From Canna indica (taxonomy: Eukaryota; Streptophyta; Magnoliopsida; Zingiberales; Cannaceae): DNA of 64,000 nucleotides. The translations under genes and the position numbers were made by a program. Shown here one piece after another: positions 1 to 11,230 of the stretch (position 1 is the stretch's first letter; each line of letters begins with the position of its first letter). The DNA lies in contig CP136891.1 in assembly GCA_034359265.1 (NCBI GenBank), positions 55,692,501-55,756,500 of the forward strand, given 5' to 3'. The notes beneath the pieces were generated by a model, which was not told where the DNA came from, made no database searches, and saw only the letters and a program-made list of their open reading frames with translations.

Positions 1-579
1 TACGGTGAAAGAACGGAACAGGAATGGATTAAGGCACTAGTAAACACAAAAAATTTGAAATTCTTCAAGCAAGTGATGAGAAAAGGGAGGAAAATGATAG
101 TATTGCTATGCAAGTTGAAAATGAAGTCAGTAACACTAACACTTTGACAAAAAATGAGAATGTGATGCCCCAATTTAAACAAAATCCTTTTGTAGGGAAA
201 GGTCACAATAAAAGCAAATCAAAGGAACCTATTTGAGCCAAACGTGGAGTTCAGTGCAACACTTTTTGAGCCAGTACAAGTTCAGGTAGATGTAGAAAAG
301 AATGTGGAACTTTTACATAAGAAACTCACTAATACATTTGAAGTGGCTATTAGCAAAATAAAGGAGATGGACCATTCAATATCAAAAGATAAGGATGCTG
401 AAGATTATGCAGATACACAAAGCAGAAATCCAAAAGTTAGTTCTTTTCCTTTTAACCTTAAGCAAAATAAGGCTAAAAAGAAGAGATTTTCAAATGACTT
501 GAAAGTTATTGAGTCAGATGGAGGACCATTAAATGGAAAAGAAAAAATATATTTTTTGATGGAACAATGATGAAGATGC
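1..579 (+). pseudogene. LINE sequence upstream of the endonuclease (ORF1/linker remnant)
   Basis: Lysine- and asparagine-rich reading frames, the longest at 244-570 (108 codons, ending KEKIYFLMEQ). They lie directly upstream of the endonuclease start and share its base composition. No zinc knuckle or RNA-binding motif is visible here, so the assignment to ORF1 or the start of ORF2 rests on position only. Confidence 0.45.
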
Positions 580-1171
580 TGCTATGAAATATTAGAGGGG
601 GTCTTAAGTTAACTGTTTGGGACTATCTAAATTCATTATTGATGAAACATACACCTAATTTTGATCTACTAGTGGAGACTCATCTTAAAGAAGAAAACTC
701 TACGCAATGTATAAAAAAGATGGGAGAAAAATGGACTGGCTTATGCATACCAAGAAATAATAGGTCTGGTTATAATCTTCACTTGGAAAATAGTTTTTTA
801 TAATGTCAAAGAAGTCTTCAAATGCAACCAAACCATTCATGTGCTAGTGAGTAGAAGAGGCTTTAAGTCCTGGTTATTTACTGTAATTTATGCTAACAAT
901 GACAGTTTGGAGAGAAAGATATTGTGGTATTTCCTCAAGAATATTGATACTGAAAATGTCCCTTGGATGATCGGAGTGACAAACATCTTCAAATATCAGT
1001 GACAAACCTTGATTTGCTAACATTTCAAGAATATTTCAACTGTGTAGATTGTCAGCATGACAAAAGGGGTGACAAACCTTCTATTCTTGGAAATTCCATC
1101 ACTGCTCTAAAGGATTGCTATGCTAATCAAGGTTTAATTGATATCAAATTCAAAGGCCCTCAGTACACCTG
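580..1171 (+). pseudogene. LINE endonuclease (APE-like) domain, N-terminal part
   Basis: Begins with NIRGG, the plant-LINE endonuclease start (normally WNIRGxG). It continues through a segment with LLVETHLKE, the position of the catalytic Glu region (family ETK/ETH), and reaches GPQYTW (family GPxYTW, near the end of the endonuclease). Frame changes occur near 800 and 960-1020, and the segment around 1000-1080 contains a short repeat of GTGACAAACCTT. It is cut at 1171 by the Harbinger element. In the LINE this domain nicks target DNA to prime reverse transcription; this copy cannot work. Confidence 0.8.
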
Positions 1172-1190
1172 GGGCTCGTTTGGAAGCCTG
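1169..1190 (+). repeat. Left target duplication (CTG, 1169-1171) and left terminal repeat of the PIF/Harbinger element
   Basis: The left end reads GGGCTCGTTTGG from 1172. The reverse complement of the right end reads GGGCCTGTTTGG, matching at 10 of 12 positions and of the plant Tourist/PIF type (GGGCCTGTTTGG). CTG occurs directly outside both ends (1169-1171 and 12760-12762). Removing the element plus one CTG restores the LINE reading frame, which confirms the boundaries. Confidence 0.85.
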
Positions 1191-1263
1191 TATTATACTA
1201 GCATGTATTGACTAGCCTATATTGTATTAACCTGTATTGTATTACACTACTACAAACTTGGTC

Positions 1264-1545
1264 TTCAGCAACGGCTATCAGCAACGGCCGCTCAAGCCGT
1301 TGCTATTTGCAACGGCGTTCTTACGGCCGCTCGAGCCGTTGCAGATATCTGTATCTGCAACGGCGTTCTAACGGACAACCGAGCCGTTGCGGATTATTTT
1401 AATTATCAGCAACGGCTTTCTGACGGAAAGGCGAGCCGTTGCTAATTATTTAATCTTCAGCAACGGCTTACTAACGGATAAGTGAGCCGTTGCTGATGAT
1501 AACTTATCAGCAACGGCGTTCTAACGGGCGAGTGAGCCGTTGATG
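1264..1545 (+). repeat. CACTA-1 left subterminal repeats
   Basis: About a dozen copies of the octamer GCAACGGC in both orientations, often as facing pairs about 40 bp apart (GCAACGG...CCGTTGC). In En/Spm such subterminal motifs are the binding sites of the element's second protein (TNPA), so the product of the 6157-7697 gene is the natural ligand here by inference. Confidence 0.85.
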
Positions 1546-1990
1546 ATAAGTTTATATAGGGCACGCTCTCGCGCCCGACCCTTCTTCCTCCCGCTTCTGC
1601 CGCCGCCGCTCCTGCCGACTCCTCTCGCCGCCGCTGCCGCTGCTGCCGACGCCGACGCCTCTCGTCGACGCCTCTCGCCGACGCCTCGCTGCCGGTATGT
1701 TGATCGGCCGGCCTATACAGTTTCGGCCGGAGATACTAAAATCCGACCAAAACCCTATTTCTAGGGTTTCGGCCGGCGGCGGTCGGCCTATGGCCGCCGC
1801 CGAACCTTCTACAGTGGCCGGACAGTGTGTCCGGCCACTGTACGCCGGCGCCGGAGGGTGGACTCCGGCGCCGGAATATATATATATATATATTGTTTTG
1901 AAATTGTTAATTAATTATTTTATAAATGTTAATTAAATGTTTAGATTAATTGTTTAATTTGTTAGATTAATTATTAGGGTTTAGATTAAT
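1546..1990 (+). other. CACTA-1 leader: GC-rich stretch then AT-rich stretch, no gene
   Basis: 1560-1700 is extremely GC-rich with repeated GCCGCC/GCCGAC triplets, giving low-complexity Ala/Arg/Pro readings with no family resemblance. 1700-1870 is rich in CCGGCC. From 1875 it becomes AT-rich (a run of TA dinucleotides at 1877-1892). It probably holds the promoter and untranslated leader of the transposase transcript; no TATA box can be chosen with confidence. Confidence 0.5.
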
Positions 1991-2146
1991 TTCGGACGCG
2001 CGCCGGAATCGTCCACTTCGGACGCGCGCCAAAATCGTCCAATTCGGACTCGCGCCGGAATCGTCCACTTCGGACTCGCGCCGGAATCGTCCACTTCGGA
2101 CTCACGCCGGAATCGTCCACTTCGGACGCGCGCCGAAATCGTCCAA
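1991..2146 (+). repeat. Tandem repeat, six copies of a 26-bp unit
   Basis: Six head-to-tail copies of a 26-bp unit starting TTCGGACGCGCGCCGGAATC, at 1991, 2017, 2043, 2069, 2095 and 2121. Copies differ at a few positions (GCGC or CTCG, GGAA or AAAA). Each unit has several CG dinucleotides. It lies between the leader and the hairpin upstream of the transposase. Confidence 0.9.
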
Positions 2147-2353
2147 TATGGACTCGAACTGTCTCGAAACATTTAGAAAATAATCATCCATCCGACGAGT
2201 TGATATGTTTCACGTACGCATCGACAAATCGGATATGATTTAGCAAAACCTTAGATCCGTTCGGGGATTGTATGTTCGTGTAAAAGAAGTAGATGATCTT
2301 TTATACGACGTACAATTCTTGAATTGTCCCTGATTGGACAATTTGGGAATATA

Positions 2354-2543
2354 GTTATTTGTACTGCACTTACGTTTTTATTTTAACTGTTAACTAATTA
2401 TTCTAAAATTCGACAACATCTCCCTTGTTCTCCGATACGCGCCCAGATGATATGCGTATTCGGAGAACTGTAGGGAGATGCTGTCAAAATTTAGAATAAT
2501 TAGTTAACAGTTAAAATAAAAACGTAAGTGCAGTACGAATAAC
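2354..2543 (+). repeat. Near-perfect 190-bp inverted repeat (hairpin) upstream of the transposase gene
   Basis: The left arm starts GTTATTTGTACTGCACTTAC and the right arm ends GTAAGTGCAGTACGAATAAC. The arms of about 85 bp pair almost throughout and close on a loop of roughly 12 bp near 2445. The right end is 75 bp before the transposase ATG at 2618. It could be an old palindromic insertion, a promoter structure or, if transcribed, a small-RNA-producing foldback. No target duplication is evident. Confidence 0.88.
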
Positions 2544-2617
2544 ATAAATGCCGAATGGAATAGGACAATCTCACCTAAAGACATTAACCAAAGAAATTGT
2601 CATTGATTGACAGAATC

Positions 2618-5600
2618 ATGTCGGCTGATCGAAGTTGGATGTATCGACGTTTTGATCGTGGAGCTTTAACGAATGAGTTTCGATTAGGCGTAACGTACTT
2701 CCTAAATTTCGCCTATTCGAATCGGAATTTCGTTAGCATGGGTGATCAAATCCGATGTCCGTGCCGCATTTGTTCGAATGGACGATTTTTGGATCGGGAG
2801 ACTGTCACTCTGCATCTATATACCAAAGGATTTACACCAAGATATTTTCTATGGACTTGTCACGGGGAGTCACGCGAAGTCGGGACGTCGAGCAATCCTG
2901 TCGTTCAGACATATGGTGAATCTTCCTCTGCTGGTGCTTCTTCATCCAGTCAATGTAATCCCTATAGAACTATGATACTTGATAGTCTTGGAGGTCAATT
3001 CCACCTGAATGATAATGTTGATCGGCCAGTTCTTCAGACATCAGTCCCACCAGATACTACAACGGTTGATATCACAGAAGTAGGGGCTGCGGTTGAGATT
3101 GAATTACCGAATAAAGAAGCTGCAGAATTTTACGAGATGTTGAAAGCTGCCGATGAACCTTTGTATGAGAATTGTCCTAAATACACTAGGTTTTCAGCAA
3201 TGACACAGCTCTTAAACATCAAGGCCGATTGTAATATCAACGGAGTTGCGTATGATCGGATTGCTGGATTGATTAATGGAATGCTGCCTACTGATAACAA
3301 GTTTGAGCCTACTTTTTATAAGACTAAAAAGCTAATGAGAAAATTGGGGCTTGGGTACGAAAAAATACACGCGTGCCAAAATAATTGCATTTTATATTAT
3401 AAAGAAAATGTGCAGTTGGATAAATGCCCTCTATGTCAACACCCTCGTTACAAGGAGAAGAAATCGGTCCGACAGAAAAATATCCCGTTTAAGGTGCTTC
3501 GGTATTTTCCACTAACACCGAGGCTTCAAAGATTATTCATGTCGGAAAAGACAACCCCCTACATGAGTTGGCATGCAAGAAGTCGTGATGATACAGTAAT
3601 GACTCATCCATCTGACAGTGAAGCATGGAAACATTTGGATACATGTTATCCTTCATTTGCTATGGATACTAGAAATATCAGATTGGGATTGTGCACAGAT
3701 GGTTTTAATCCGTTTGGACATTCTGCAACTCCTTATTCAGTTTGGCCAGTGCTGCTGACAGTTTATAATTTGCCACCGTCAATGTGCATGAAAGATGAAT
3801 TTATTTATCTTTAGATGATTATTTCGGGTCCTAAGGGTCCGCGAAAAGAAATTGACATATTTCTCAGACCCTTGATAGATGAATTGAAAACATTGTGGAC
3901 TGAGGGAGCTGTCACTTATGATTGTCATCGGAAGCAAAACTTCAATTTAAAGGCCGCGGTCTTGTGGACAATCAATGATTTCCCCGCGTACGGCATGTTG
4001 TCGGGTTGGAGCACTCACGGCCGACTCTCTTGCCCGTATTGTATGGAACACTCTAAATCAATCAGTCTTCAGAACGGACGAAAAATCTCATTCTTTGATT
4101 GTCATCGTCGATTCCTACCGGTTCATCACCAGTATCGAAGGAATCGTAATAAATTTACTAAGGGCAGAGTCGAAAGAGATGGGCCACCACCGATGTTGTC
4201 TGGTGAACAAATGTTAGCACGTGTTTCAGCACTTCCAGATATAGTATTTGGTCGCAATGAAAGAGTGTCAAGTTTTGGCCAAACACACAACTGGGTGAAA
4301 AAAAGTATCTTTTGGGAATTGCCCTATTGGAGTTCATTATTGATTCGACATAATTTAGATGTCATGCACATTGAAAAAAATGTGTTTGATAATATTTTCA
4401 ACACTGTGATGGATATTTCTGGAAAAACTAAAGATAATGTCAAAGCCCGACATGATCTGAAAATACTTTGTAAAAGACCAGAGTTGGAGTTACAAGAGGT
4501 CAACGGACGATATCTGAAACCGAAGGCCCTATATGTGTTAAATAAACAACAGATCAAAGATGTTTGTCAATGGGTAAAAGAACTCAGATTACCCGATGGA
4601 TATGCTTCAAACTTATCTCGATGTGTGAACGTCGATGATTGCAAAATATCAGGGATGAAGAGCCATGATTGTCATGTATTCATGCAGAGATTACTTCCGA
4701 TCGCATTTCGAGATCTTCTACCTGATAATATTTGGGGTCCGTTGACTGAATTAAGTATGTTTTTTAGAAGCATCTGTGCAAATGTCCTTCGAGTCGAAGA
4801 TATGTCAACACTTGAAAATAATATTGTTGAAATCATATGCAAGCTGGAGCAGTTTTTCCCTCCTGCATTTTTTGACTCGATGGAGCATCTACCGATACAC
4901 TTGGCATACGAGGCACGAGTTGGTGGCCCCGTTCAATATCGTTGGATGTACTTATTTGAAAGATACATGAATCGTCTGAAGAAAAAAGTAAAGAACACCG
5001 CAACTGTTGAAGGATCAATATCTGAATCGTATATCATCCAAGAAATTTCAACATTCTGCTCATTTTACTTTGAATCCACAGTACAGACAAGATTTGATCG
5101 TCTTCCACGTAACGACGACGGGGGTGTTCGACATTCAGATGGACGTTTAAATATATTTTGTCACTCTGGTCGTGCTTTTGGTTCTCGTCCATCTCGACAC
5201 TTAAGCGATGAAGAGTATCATTTGGCACACTTGTATGTATTACTCAATTGCCCAGAGATTGAACAATTCATTGAAATATTTGACATTGAGATGGTGCAAA
5301 AATACTCTATTCACAACGATCAAGAATTGGAGACATTACGGAATCGTGATTTCCCTTCTTGGATTCAGACTTACAGCAAAGATCACAGAGCTGAAATAGA
5401 TGAAAAACTATTTGAGTTTGTTAGTGGACCGTCGCGACTTGTGTCGTGCTATAGCGGATATTTTGTTAACGGGTATAAATTTCACACGGTTGAATATTCA
5501 TCTACAAAAAAGACGATGAATGCTGGGGTCTGCGTGAAAGGGACAACCTATGTTGAATGTGATATGGATTTCTATGGACTAGTGGAAGACGTGATAGAGT

Positions 5601-6079
5601 TGCACTACTTCGGCTTGAAATCAGTGTTCCTATTTAGATGTCATTGGTTCGATACAACAGAAAGGGGCATGAAAGTTCATCAAAAATACAAACTTGTTGA
5701 TGTTAATTACAAATCGAAATTGGCAGCAAATGAGCCATTTATATTGGCATCACAAGCCGAACAAGTATATTACGCGAAGTATCCGGCTCGAAATAAAGAT
5801 AGAGCAGATTGGCGTGTAGTCTGTAAGACAAAAGGTAGAGGAAAAATTGATCCGATAGTAGGAGAAAATGATCCTCCTGGTTTCTATCAAGAAGATGATC
5901 TTCCTGCTGTGGATCGTATTATTCCAATACTCGAGGATGCAGACACAACGTCAATTCAATTAGAAGTTGAATATGCTGATGATGACGATCATGAAATTGA
6001 GGAAGCTGGAGATGAAGAAGATGACGAAGAGGAAGAAGAAGAAGAATTCGAAGACTATTATTCAGATGATGAGGAATAA
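2618..6079 (+). pseudogene. CACTA transposase (TNP2/TNPD type), single in-frame amber stop
   Basis: The frame runs from ATG 2618 to TAA 6077-6079 (about 1150 codons), broken only by TAG at 3812-3814. Domains in order: transposase-associated N-terminal region (SWMYRRF, CPCRICSNG zinc-like cysteines); TNP2 catalytic region with LCTDGFNPFG, the conserved Asp block, and on the far side of the stop SGPKGPRKEID, LSCPYCMEHS and DVMHIEKNVFDNI; a DUF4218-like region (MKSHDCHVFMQRLLP to about 5080); a DUF4216-like region (about 5470-5800); and an acidic tail rich in Asp/Glu. The stop falls in the family motif F-L-S-L-L-I-P-G-P at the Ser position, so TCG to TAG is the simplest change. Catalyses excision and insertion when intact. 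Confidence 0.92.
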
Positions 6080-6156
6080 TTGTAAAGTATATATATTTTA
6101 TTAAATATATCTCTACTATTTATACAATAATCTGATTATATGTCTGTTCGACAGAT

Positions 6157-7697
6157 ATGTCTGGTCGTGGTTATCGACGCAGGAGAGCTACGGAGTCTCC
6201 GATCGGTGAGACTCCAGCACTTACTCATGCTGCTGATCCTCCTGTTGCTGATCCTCATGAGGATGATACTGCCGAGGCTAGTACATCCAGACGCAGGCGG
6301 CCACGCGGGCCGAACAGGTGGCAGCCTCCACCAGCCACAGAGTCACGTAGATTGATCAGCGTGATTGGGGAGCGGTAATATATCATGAATTATGAATCAT
6401 TACAAATTCATTATATCATAATATAATATTAAAATTTATTTTTGTTGTGCAGGTTCGAGCAAGAAGAAGTGCCGAGGAGCATTTCTTCTACTATTCGACG
6501 ATACATGCACGGGGCATGGCCTACGTGGTCTCACGTGCCTAGCGAGCACGTCGACATGTTATGGCGCGAGTTTGAGGCACGTATTATTTTTTTTTTTACA
6601 TGCATGATGATATATTAAGAATTGGTACTGATATTATTATTTTGCAGGCTCGCTATACATGGGCCGAGGACCAGAGGTCCTTCATTTACGCTGCCTGGGA
6701 GTCTATTTCCCGGGCAAGGTACAACGGGCAGCTGGGGCAGGCTCGGTCCCGAGCGATGGCCCGAGCTGGGACCACTAACATCGCGGAGACTCGGGGATAC
6801 GGCCCCAGTTGGATTACTCCGGATATATGGGACCAGCTCGTGGGGATATGGTCGACGGATCGATGGCAGGAGGTTTCTCAGAATGCGGCTAGAAATCGCA
6901 TGTCGGAGGAGCAGCGCGTCACACCGGCGGCTCTGTTGCATTTGCAGTGCACGCAAACCGTATGGTAAGTATATCGTTTAATTATATATTTTATTTGTTA
7001 TTATGTGTACTAATTAATGTATTTGTTTTGTAAATGTAGACGATGGTGTCGGATGACGGGACTGTCCAGCGACCCTCCCCGATGGCGGTGTTTGAGCGGA
7101 CTCACCGTCGAGCACATGGGACGGGGGAGTACATCGACAACCGCGCTGCATACATTGTGGTAATTATATATTTGTTTAAATTATTCATTATATATTTATA
7201 ATTTAAGTTTTATGATAAATATTAAACAAAAAATCAAACTCGAGTAGGAGACGTACAGCCGGAGGGTGGTGCAGCGCGGGGGTACCCCCGAGGACTTTGA
7301 CGCAGCATCGTGGGTCGAGGCCGCAGGTGGCTGGGATCATGGCCGCGTATATGGCTTCGCAGATAGTGGTCATGCGCGAGCCGTACTAGGGCCACTTGGG
7401 GCACCGACCCCTCCGGTCGCTGGTGAGCGGCCGTCCACCTCCAGATCCAGTTATGATCATAGTAATAGGATAAGGACACTAGAGGAGACGGTCGCGCGTC
7501 AGACTGAGTTGATGGAGCGCCAGAGTCAGACGATGGCGAATATAGAAGCTATGCTACGCAACTTGTCGGGTCATCCCGAAGCAGGCATCTCTTCGGCATC
7601 ATCTAATCCATCATCCTCGAGTCAGTCCACGCCGGTGTACACTCAAGCACTCCAGACCCCGCCATATGATCCAGGCCATCCTCCATCGTCATCGTGA
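6157..7697 (+). CDS. CACTA second gene (TNPA-like, plant Ptta/En/Spm transposase family), five exons
   Basis: My reading of the gene is exons 6157-6374, 6453-6576, 6648-6959, 7040-7159 and 7248-7697, giving 407 residues with all phases consistent. Introns 1, 3 and 4 have GT-AG ends; intron 2 appears to be GC-AG (GAG then GCACGT). Exon 1 is Arg-rich and basic. Exons 3-5 match the plant En/Spm family: IWDQLVGIWSTDRWQEVSQN, a conserved NR, IDNRAAYIVETYSRR. The end of exon 5 holds a heptad-like region (LEETVARQTELMERQ) suited to dimerisation. In En/Spm the equivalent protein binds subterminal repeats and assists excision. It lies 77 bp after the transposase stop. No lesion was seen. Confidence in family is high, in exact splice sites moderate. 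Confidence 0.78.
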
Positions 7698-8015
7698 GAT
7701 TTTGTTTATATTGACTTTGTTACTCAGATATTGAACTTGTTTAATTTATATTGACTATGTTATTGAGATGTTGATACTTCAATTTTACATTTGAATTGTG
7801 TTTATACTATCGTGGATAATTATGAATATAAATATAATTGTTTTGATGTATATCTTGGTGTGTTTGTGATGTGTGAATGAATGTGTATGAGATGTTTGTG
7901 ATGTGTGAATGAATGTGTGTATGAGGGTATGGGTGTGTGAGTTATGTATCAGATAAATGTATCAATGTATCAATGGAAATTTGAAATTTTCAAATTTTCT
8001 GGTTGCAGGTATAGG
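7698..8015 (+). other. CACTA-1 3' untranslated region with a short direct repeat
   Basis: AT-rich, no gene. A direct repeat of about 29 bp (GTGATGTGTGAATGAATGTG...) occurs twice between 7867 and 7925. The polyadenylation region of the second gene should lie here. Confidence 0.5.
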
Positions 8016-8400
8016 TCATCAGCAACGGCTTTCCCACGGGCGTCCGTGGGAAAGCCGTTGCTAAAAGTGTATCGAAAGCCGTTGCTGATGACCTACAGCA
8101 ACGGCTTAGAGACGGAGTTTTACTAACGGTGTTGCTATGGACTCAGCGGCCGTTGCTATTAATGGTATCAGCAACGGCTCCGGGTCTGTGGCAAAACCGT
8201 TGCTGATAATATTTTTAGCGACGGCCCCGCGGCCGTTGCTGATAATGTTTTGAGCGACGGCCCGAGCGGCCGTTGCTGAACCGTTGCTAAGTAATCAGCA
8301 ACGCGACTTTCTCTCACGGCGCTATTGCAACGGCTCAGCCGTTGTTGATGCTCGTCAGCAACGGCTCAGCAACGGCATCAGCCGTTGCTGATGACCATTT
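8016..8400 (+). repeat. CACTA-1 right subterminal repeats
   Basis: Dense copies of GCAACGGC/GCCGTTGC, mirroring the left side, many as facing pairs (for example 8021-8062 and 8092-8156). Some copies have decayed to GCGACGGC. It is followed directly by the terminal TTTTTCTAGTAGTG. Confidence 0.85.
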
Positions 8401-8430
8401 TTCTAGTAGTGTTATTATTATACATTATTT

Positions 8431-8519
8431 GGTGCAGACATGTACTAGCTTGTATTGTACTATTATACAGTGTTTTGTGCAGACATGTACTAGCTTGTAC
8501 TGTACTATTATTATACAAG
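8431..8519 (+). repeat. Tandem duplication in the Harbinger left arm
   Basis: A unit of about 45 bp, containing GTGCAGACATGTACTAGCTT, occurs twice in a row. It belongs to the Harbinger subterminal region that was separated from its terminus by the CACTA insertion; the similar TACTAGCATGTATTGACTAG lies at 1197-1216 on the other side. Confidence 0.75.
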
Positions 8520-8756
8520 TTGATTTTTTAAAAATGAATAGATGTTTAATTTAAAAATTAATAAAAATTAATAAAAACACAAACATCAAAACTAAATTCC
8601 AATCATAAATATCAAAGTCATACATCAATACCAAGTCCACATATGAAATACTTCAAACATACACATCATGGTTAAATCATAACCATAAACATAAACATAA
8701 AAGTTAAATTTGACATATAACAATCCAAAAAAGGCCACATATCTCTAACCATCATC

Positions 8757-9690
8757 TCAATCACCGCGGATTTGCTTAAGCAGTTTCGTCACAAATATCT
8801 TCAAATGACATCCTTTGAGAGACCTAAATGATGACACATGTTGAGGTTTTTCTATTATTGCTTGAAAAATATCAACATGGTCTTCATCAAAAAGTCCCAT
8901 AGCAGTCAATCCATCAGAAATATCGGTGCGATCATCATTGCCTTTGATAAGCTTATCGACCATTTTATCTAAATGCTCAATGCTCTTTTCATACATGTTT
9001 TCAAATCGAAGCATTATAGCATCCTCCACATTGTCACTTGTTTTTTTTCTTTTCTTAGAACGACAAGTAGTGTCCAATGACCTATTTTGTGCCAATGGTG
9101 AACTCTCCTCAATATCAATCATAGTCCTATTTTCTTCTTCCTTATCAGCCGCTTCAGCCATTTCCGTAGGACCTTGTGCTCCTTTACCTGTTGCTCTATC
9201 TTTTCCAAAGATATAAGCTAACCGATCGAAGATAGGATACGACTTTCCCCTCCATCCTTCTGCATCCTTATTGATCTACAATAAAGTTAGAAAAAAAGTT
9301 AGTCATATTTTTTCAAAAGAAGAAAAGAAATAAACAAACAAAATATTGTATACCTTGACATAAGTTTCCCATGACTCATCACTATCAACCTCAATGCATT
9401 TTTTTTCATCATTCTATGCAAACCCATTTGTATTCATCATGTCATATATGATTCCATAATCTTTTTCCATTTTCTCATCTTGGAATCAAGATGTGGATTA
9501 GCTTTTAGTCCCGAATTAGGACATTTTTCCATCAATGCTTTATCCATTTGGATTAAAATTCCATATCTAAAGGAACCATTATCGGATCTTCCACCATTAG
9601 TCACAATAGCTTCAAGAATATCTAAAAATATGTTGGTCCATGATCGTCTATTTGTCTTTGATTGACTACCCCTCCCACATTATATTCCTA
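8757..9690 (-). pseudogene. Harbinger Myb/SANT-like DNA-binding protein (ORF1)
   Basis: Two exons: about 9690-9354 and 9275-8757, joined by a GT-AG intron. Exon 1 holds the Myb/SANT-like domain: KTNRRSWTNIFLDILEAIVT, then GILIQMDKALMEKCP, then KMRKWKKDYGIIYDMMNTNG, followed by a TAG where the family normally has Trp. Exon 2 continues with WRGKSYPIFDRLAYIFGKDR-ATG, the family signature, then an acidic linker, a basic patch RSKKRKKTSD that may be a nuclear signal, and a C-terminal helical region. In PIF/Pong elements this protein recruits the nuclease to the transposon ends. The premature stop makes this copy inactive. Confidence 0.82.
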
Positions 9691-9984
9691 AATAGATGAA
9701 CACATAAATATTGAAGTAGCAAAAGAGCAAAATATAAGTTAAATACTAAATATGTGCAGATTATAAGTTAGAAACCCAATATAAAAATATCAATCTAATT
9801 CTCCAACAACAAGTACAAAATTGTCGAATTACACATAACAAAAACATCATGTCTCCAACAATAAGTACATCATGTCATATATAATTCTAGTGATTTTTAC
9901 GTGCTCTCCACTCATCATACATCTCTATTGTTAAATTATTCCTCCAAGTAGTCCATTGATTGGATGAGTCAATCGTGTCAATTA

Positions 9985-11230
9985 TATTTTATTCTTGGAT
10001 AGTTCGATTATCCAAAGAATTGACTCCAAGTTCCATTGGATCAACTTGCATTTCTCCCCGAATAAGATTATGCAAGAGGCAACATACGGTAATTATTCTA
10101 CATTGTGTTTTAATGGGATAGAAAGATGGGCTCCTTAAGATTGCCCACCGCATCTTAAGCAATCCAAAGCATCTTTCTATTACATTCATTGTCGAAGCAT
10201 GTTTCATGTTAAAATACTCCTCATGATTAGAAGGTTGATGTCCTTCTCTCCACTCTGATAAATAATATCGTTCTCCTCTGTATGGTGCAAGAAATCCCTC
10301 TCCATTTGTGTATCCACCATCCGCAAGATAATAGGTTCCTATAAATTCAGAAAAAAATAATTGTATGCAGAACCTAATATATAAATGTCAAGTACTCTAT
10401 TAATTGATTAATTACTTGTAGGAACTTTAAACTCATTTTGTCTAGCTATTGCATCTCGAAGCACTCTAGAATCTGATGCAGAATCCTCCCAACCCGGTAA
10501 TACATATATAAATTTTATATTGCGTGAACAAACACCCAAGACATTGGTTGCAATTTCTCCTTTCCTAGTTCGATATCTTGGTTTATCCGATTCAGACGCA
10601 CGAACTTTAATGTAAGTTCCATCCAAAGCCCTTAAGCAATTCTAGTTTAAAAAAATATAGAAAACATGTTACAATAAACTTAGAAAAAAATCTCATTGAA
10701 AACAACATTAAATAATTTCCTCACCTTAAACCATTTTCATTTGTCATTGTTGCAACTTTCAGGAACAGGTTCTGGCATATGGAGTAGCCTATTATGCAAC
10801 CTTAACACACCATTTAAAACAACATTGAAGTATCTACTAATTGTTTCTCCTGACCTATTGAATCTAGAATTAATTGTACGTTCTTTACATGGTGAGCAAG
10901 AATATGTAAACAAATACATACTTACTCTTCCAATGGTACCGAACAATCACTTTTAACCCTTCCATCACTACGAAGTAGCTCACATATTCCAAATGTTCTT
11001 CTATCCATTCTTAATTGATTAATACACTCCACATCATCATTGCCTATTATACTATCTAAATAACAAAGTCGAATCGAATGTCTATCAAAAGTTTGATTCA
11101 CAAGCAAAGGTACCGCAGTAGTCATTCTTCTCCTATTAATATTCCATACCATCAATATAAACATCGCCATCGTATGCAAGTGTCTAAACCTTATAATAAT
11201 ATATTCAATCATCATATCTCTTGAATCCAT
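9985..11230 (-). pseudogene. PIF/Harbinger transposase (HARBI1-like DDE nuclease)
   Basis: N-terminal region 11230-10922 (family helix-turn-helix area; NQLRMDRRTFGICELLRS), then a frameshift near 10925. It continues at 10900-10737 with RFNRSGETISRYFNVVL, a family hallmark, and a TGA in the K-W-K-W-F-K motif. After an intron come DGTYIKV (first Asp), [12 protein letters not shown], a second intron near 10410-10337, LADGGYTNGEGF (second Asp) and NVIERCFGLLK (Glu). The DDE residues are therefore all still visible, but at least one frameshift and one stop break the frame. 9691-9984 between the two Harbinger genes holds nothing recognisable. Confidence 0.85.

Larger units (their letters stand above)
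1245..8411 (+). mobile_element. CACTA (En/Spm) transposon CACTA-1, 7167 bp, almost intact
   Basis: Starts CACTACTACAAAC and ends TTTTTCTAGTAGTG; the inverted ends match as CACTACTA(C/G)AAA. A perfect TTA duplication lies outside (1242-1244 and 8412-8414); 3 bp is the family norm. Dense subterminal GCAACGGC/GCCGTTGC repeats line both ends. Inside are a TNP2-type transposase gene (2618-6079) and a spliced second gene (6157-7697), both on the + strand. It is inserted in the left arm of the Harbinger element. A single nonsense codon is the only obvious coding lesion, so this is among the youngest layers in the window. Confidence 0.93.

Noticed and set aside
1540..1936. Ala/Arg/Pro-rich frames in the CACTA leader
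   Set aside because: Low-complexity product of GCC repeats with no family resemblance; lies between the terminus and the transposase.
1981..2172. 63-codon minus-strand frame with repeated V-R-x-G-R-F
   Set aside because: Direct translation of the 26-bp tandem repeat.
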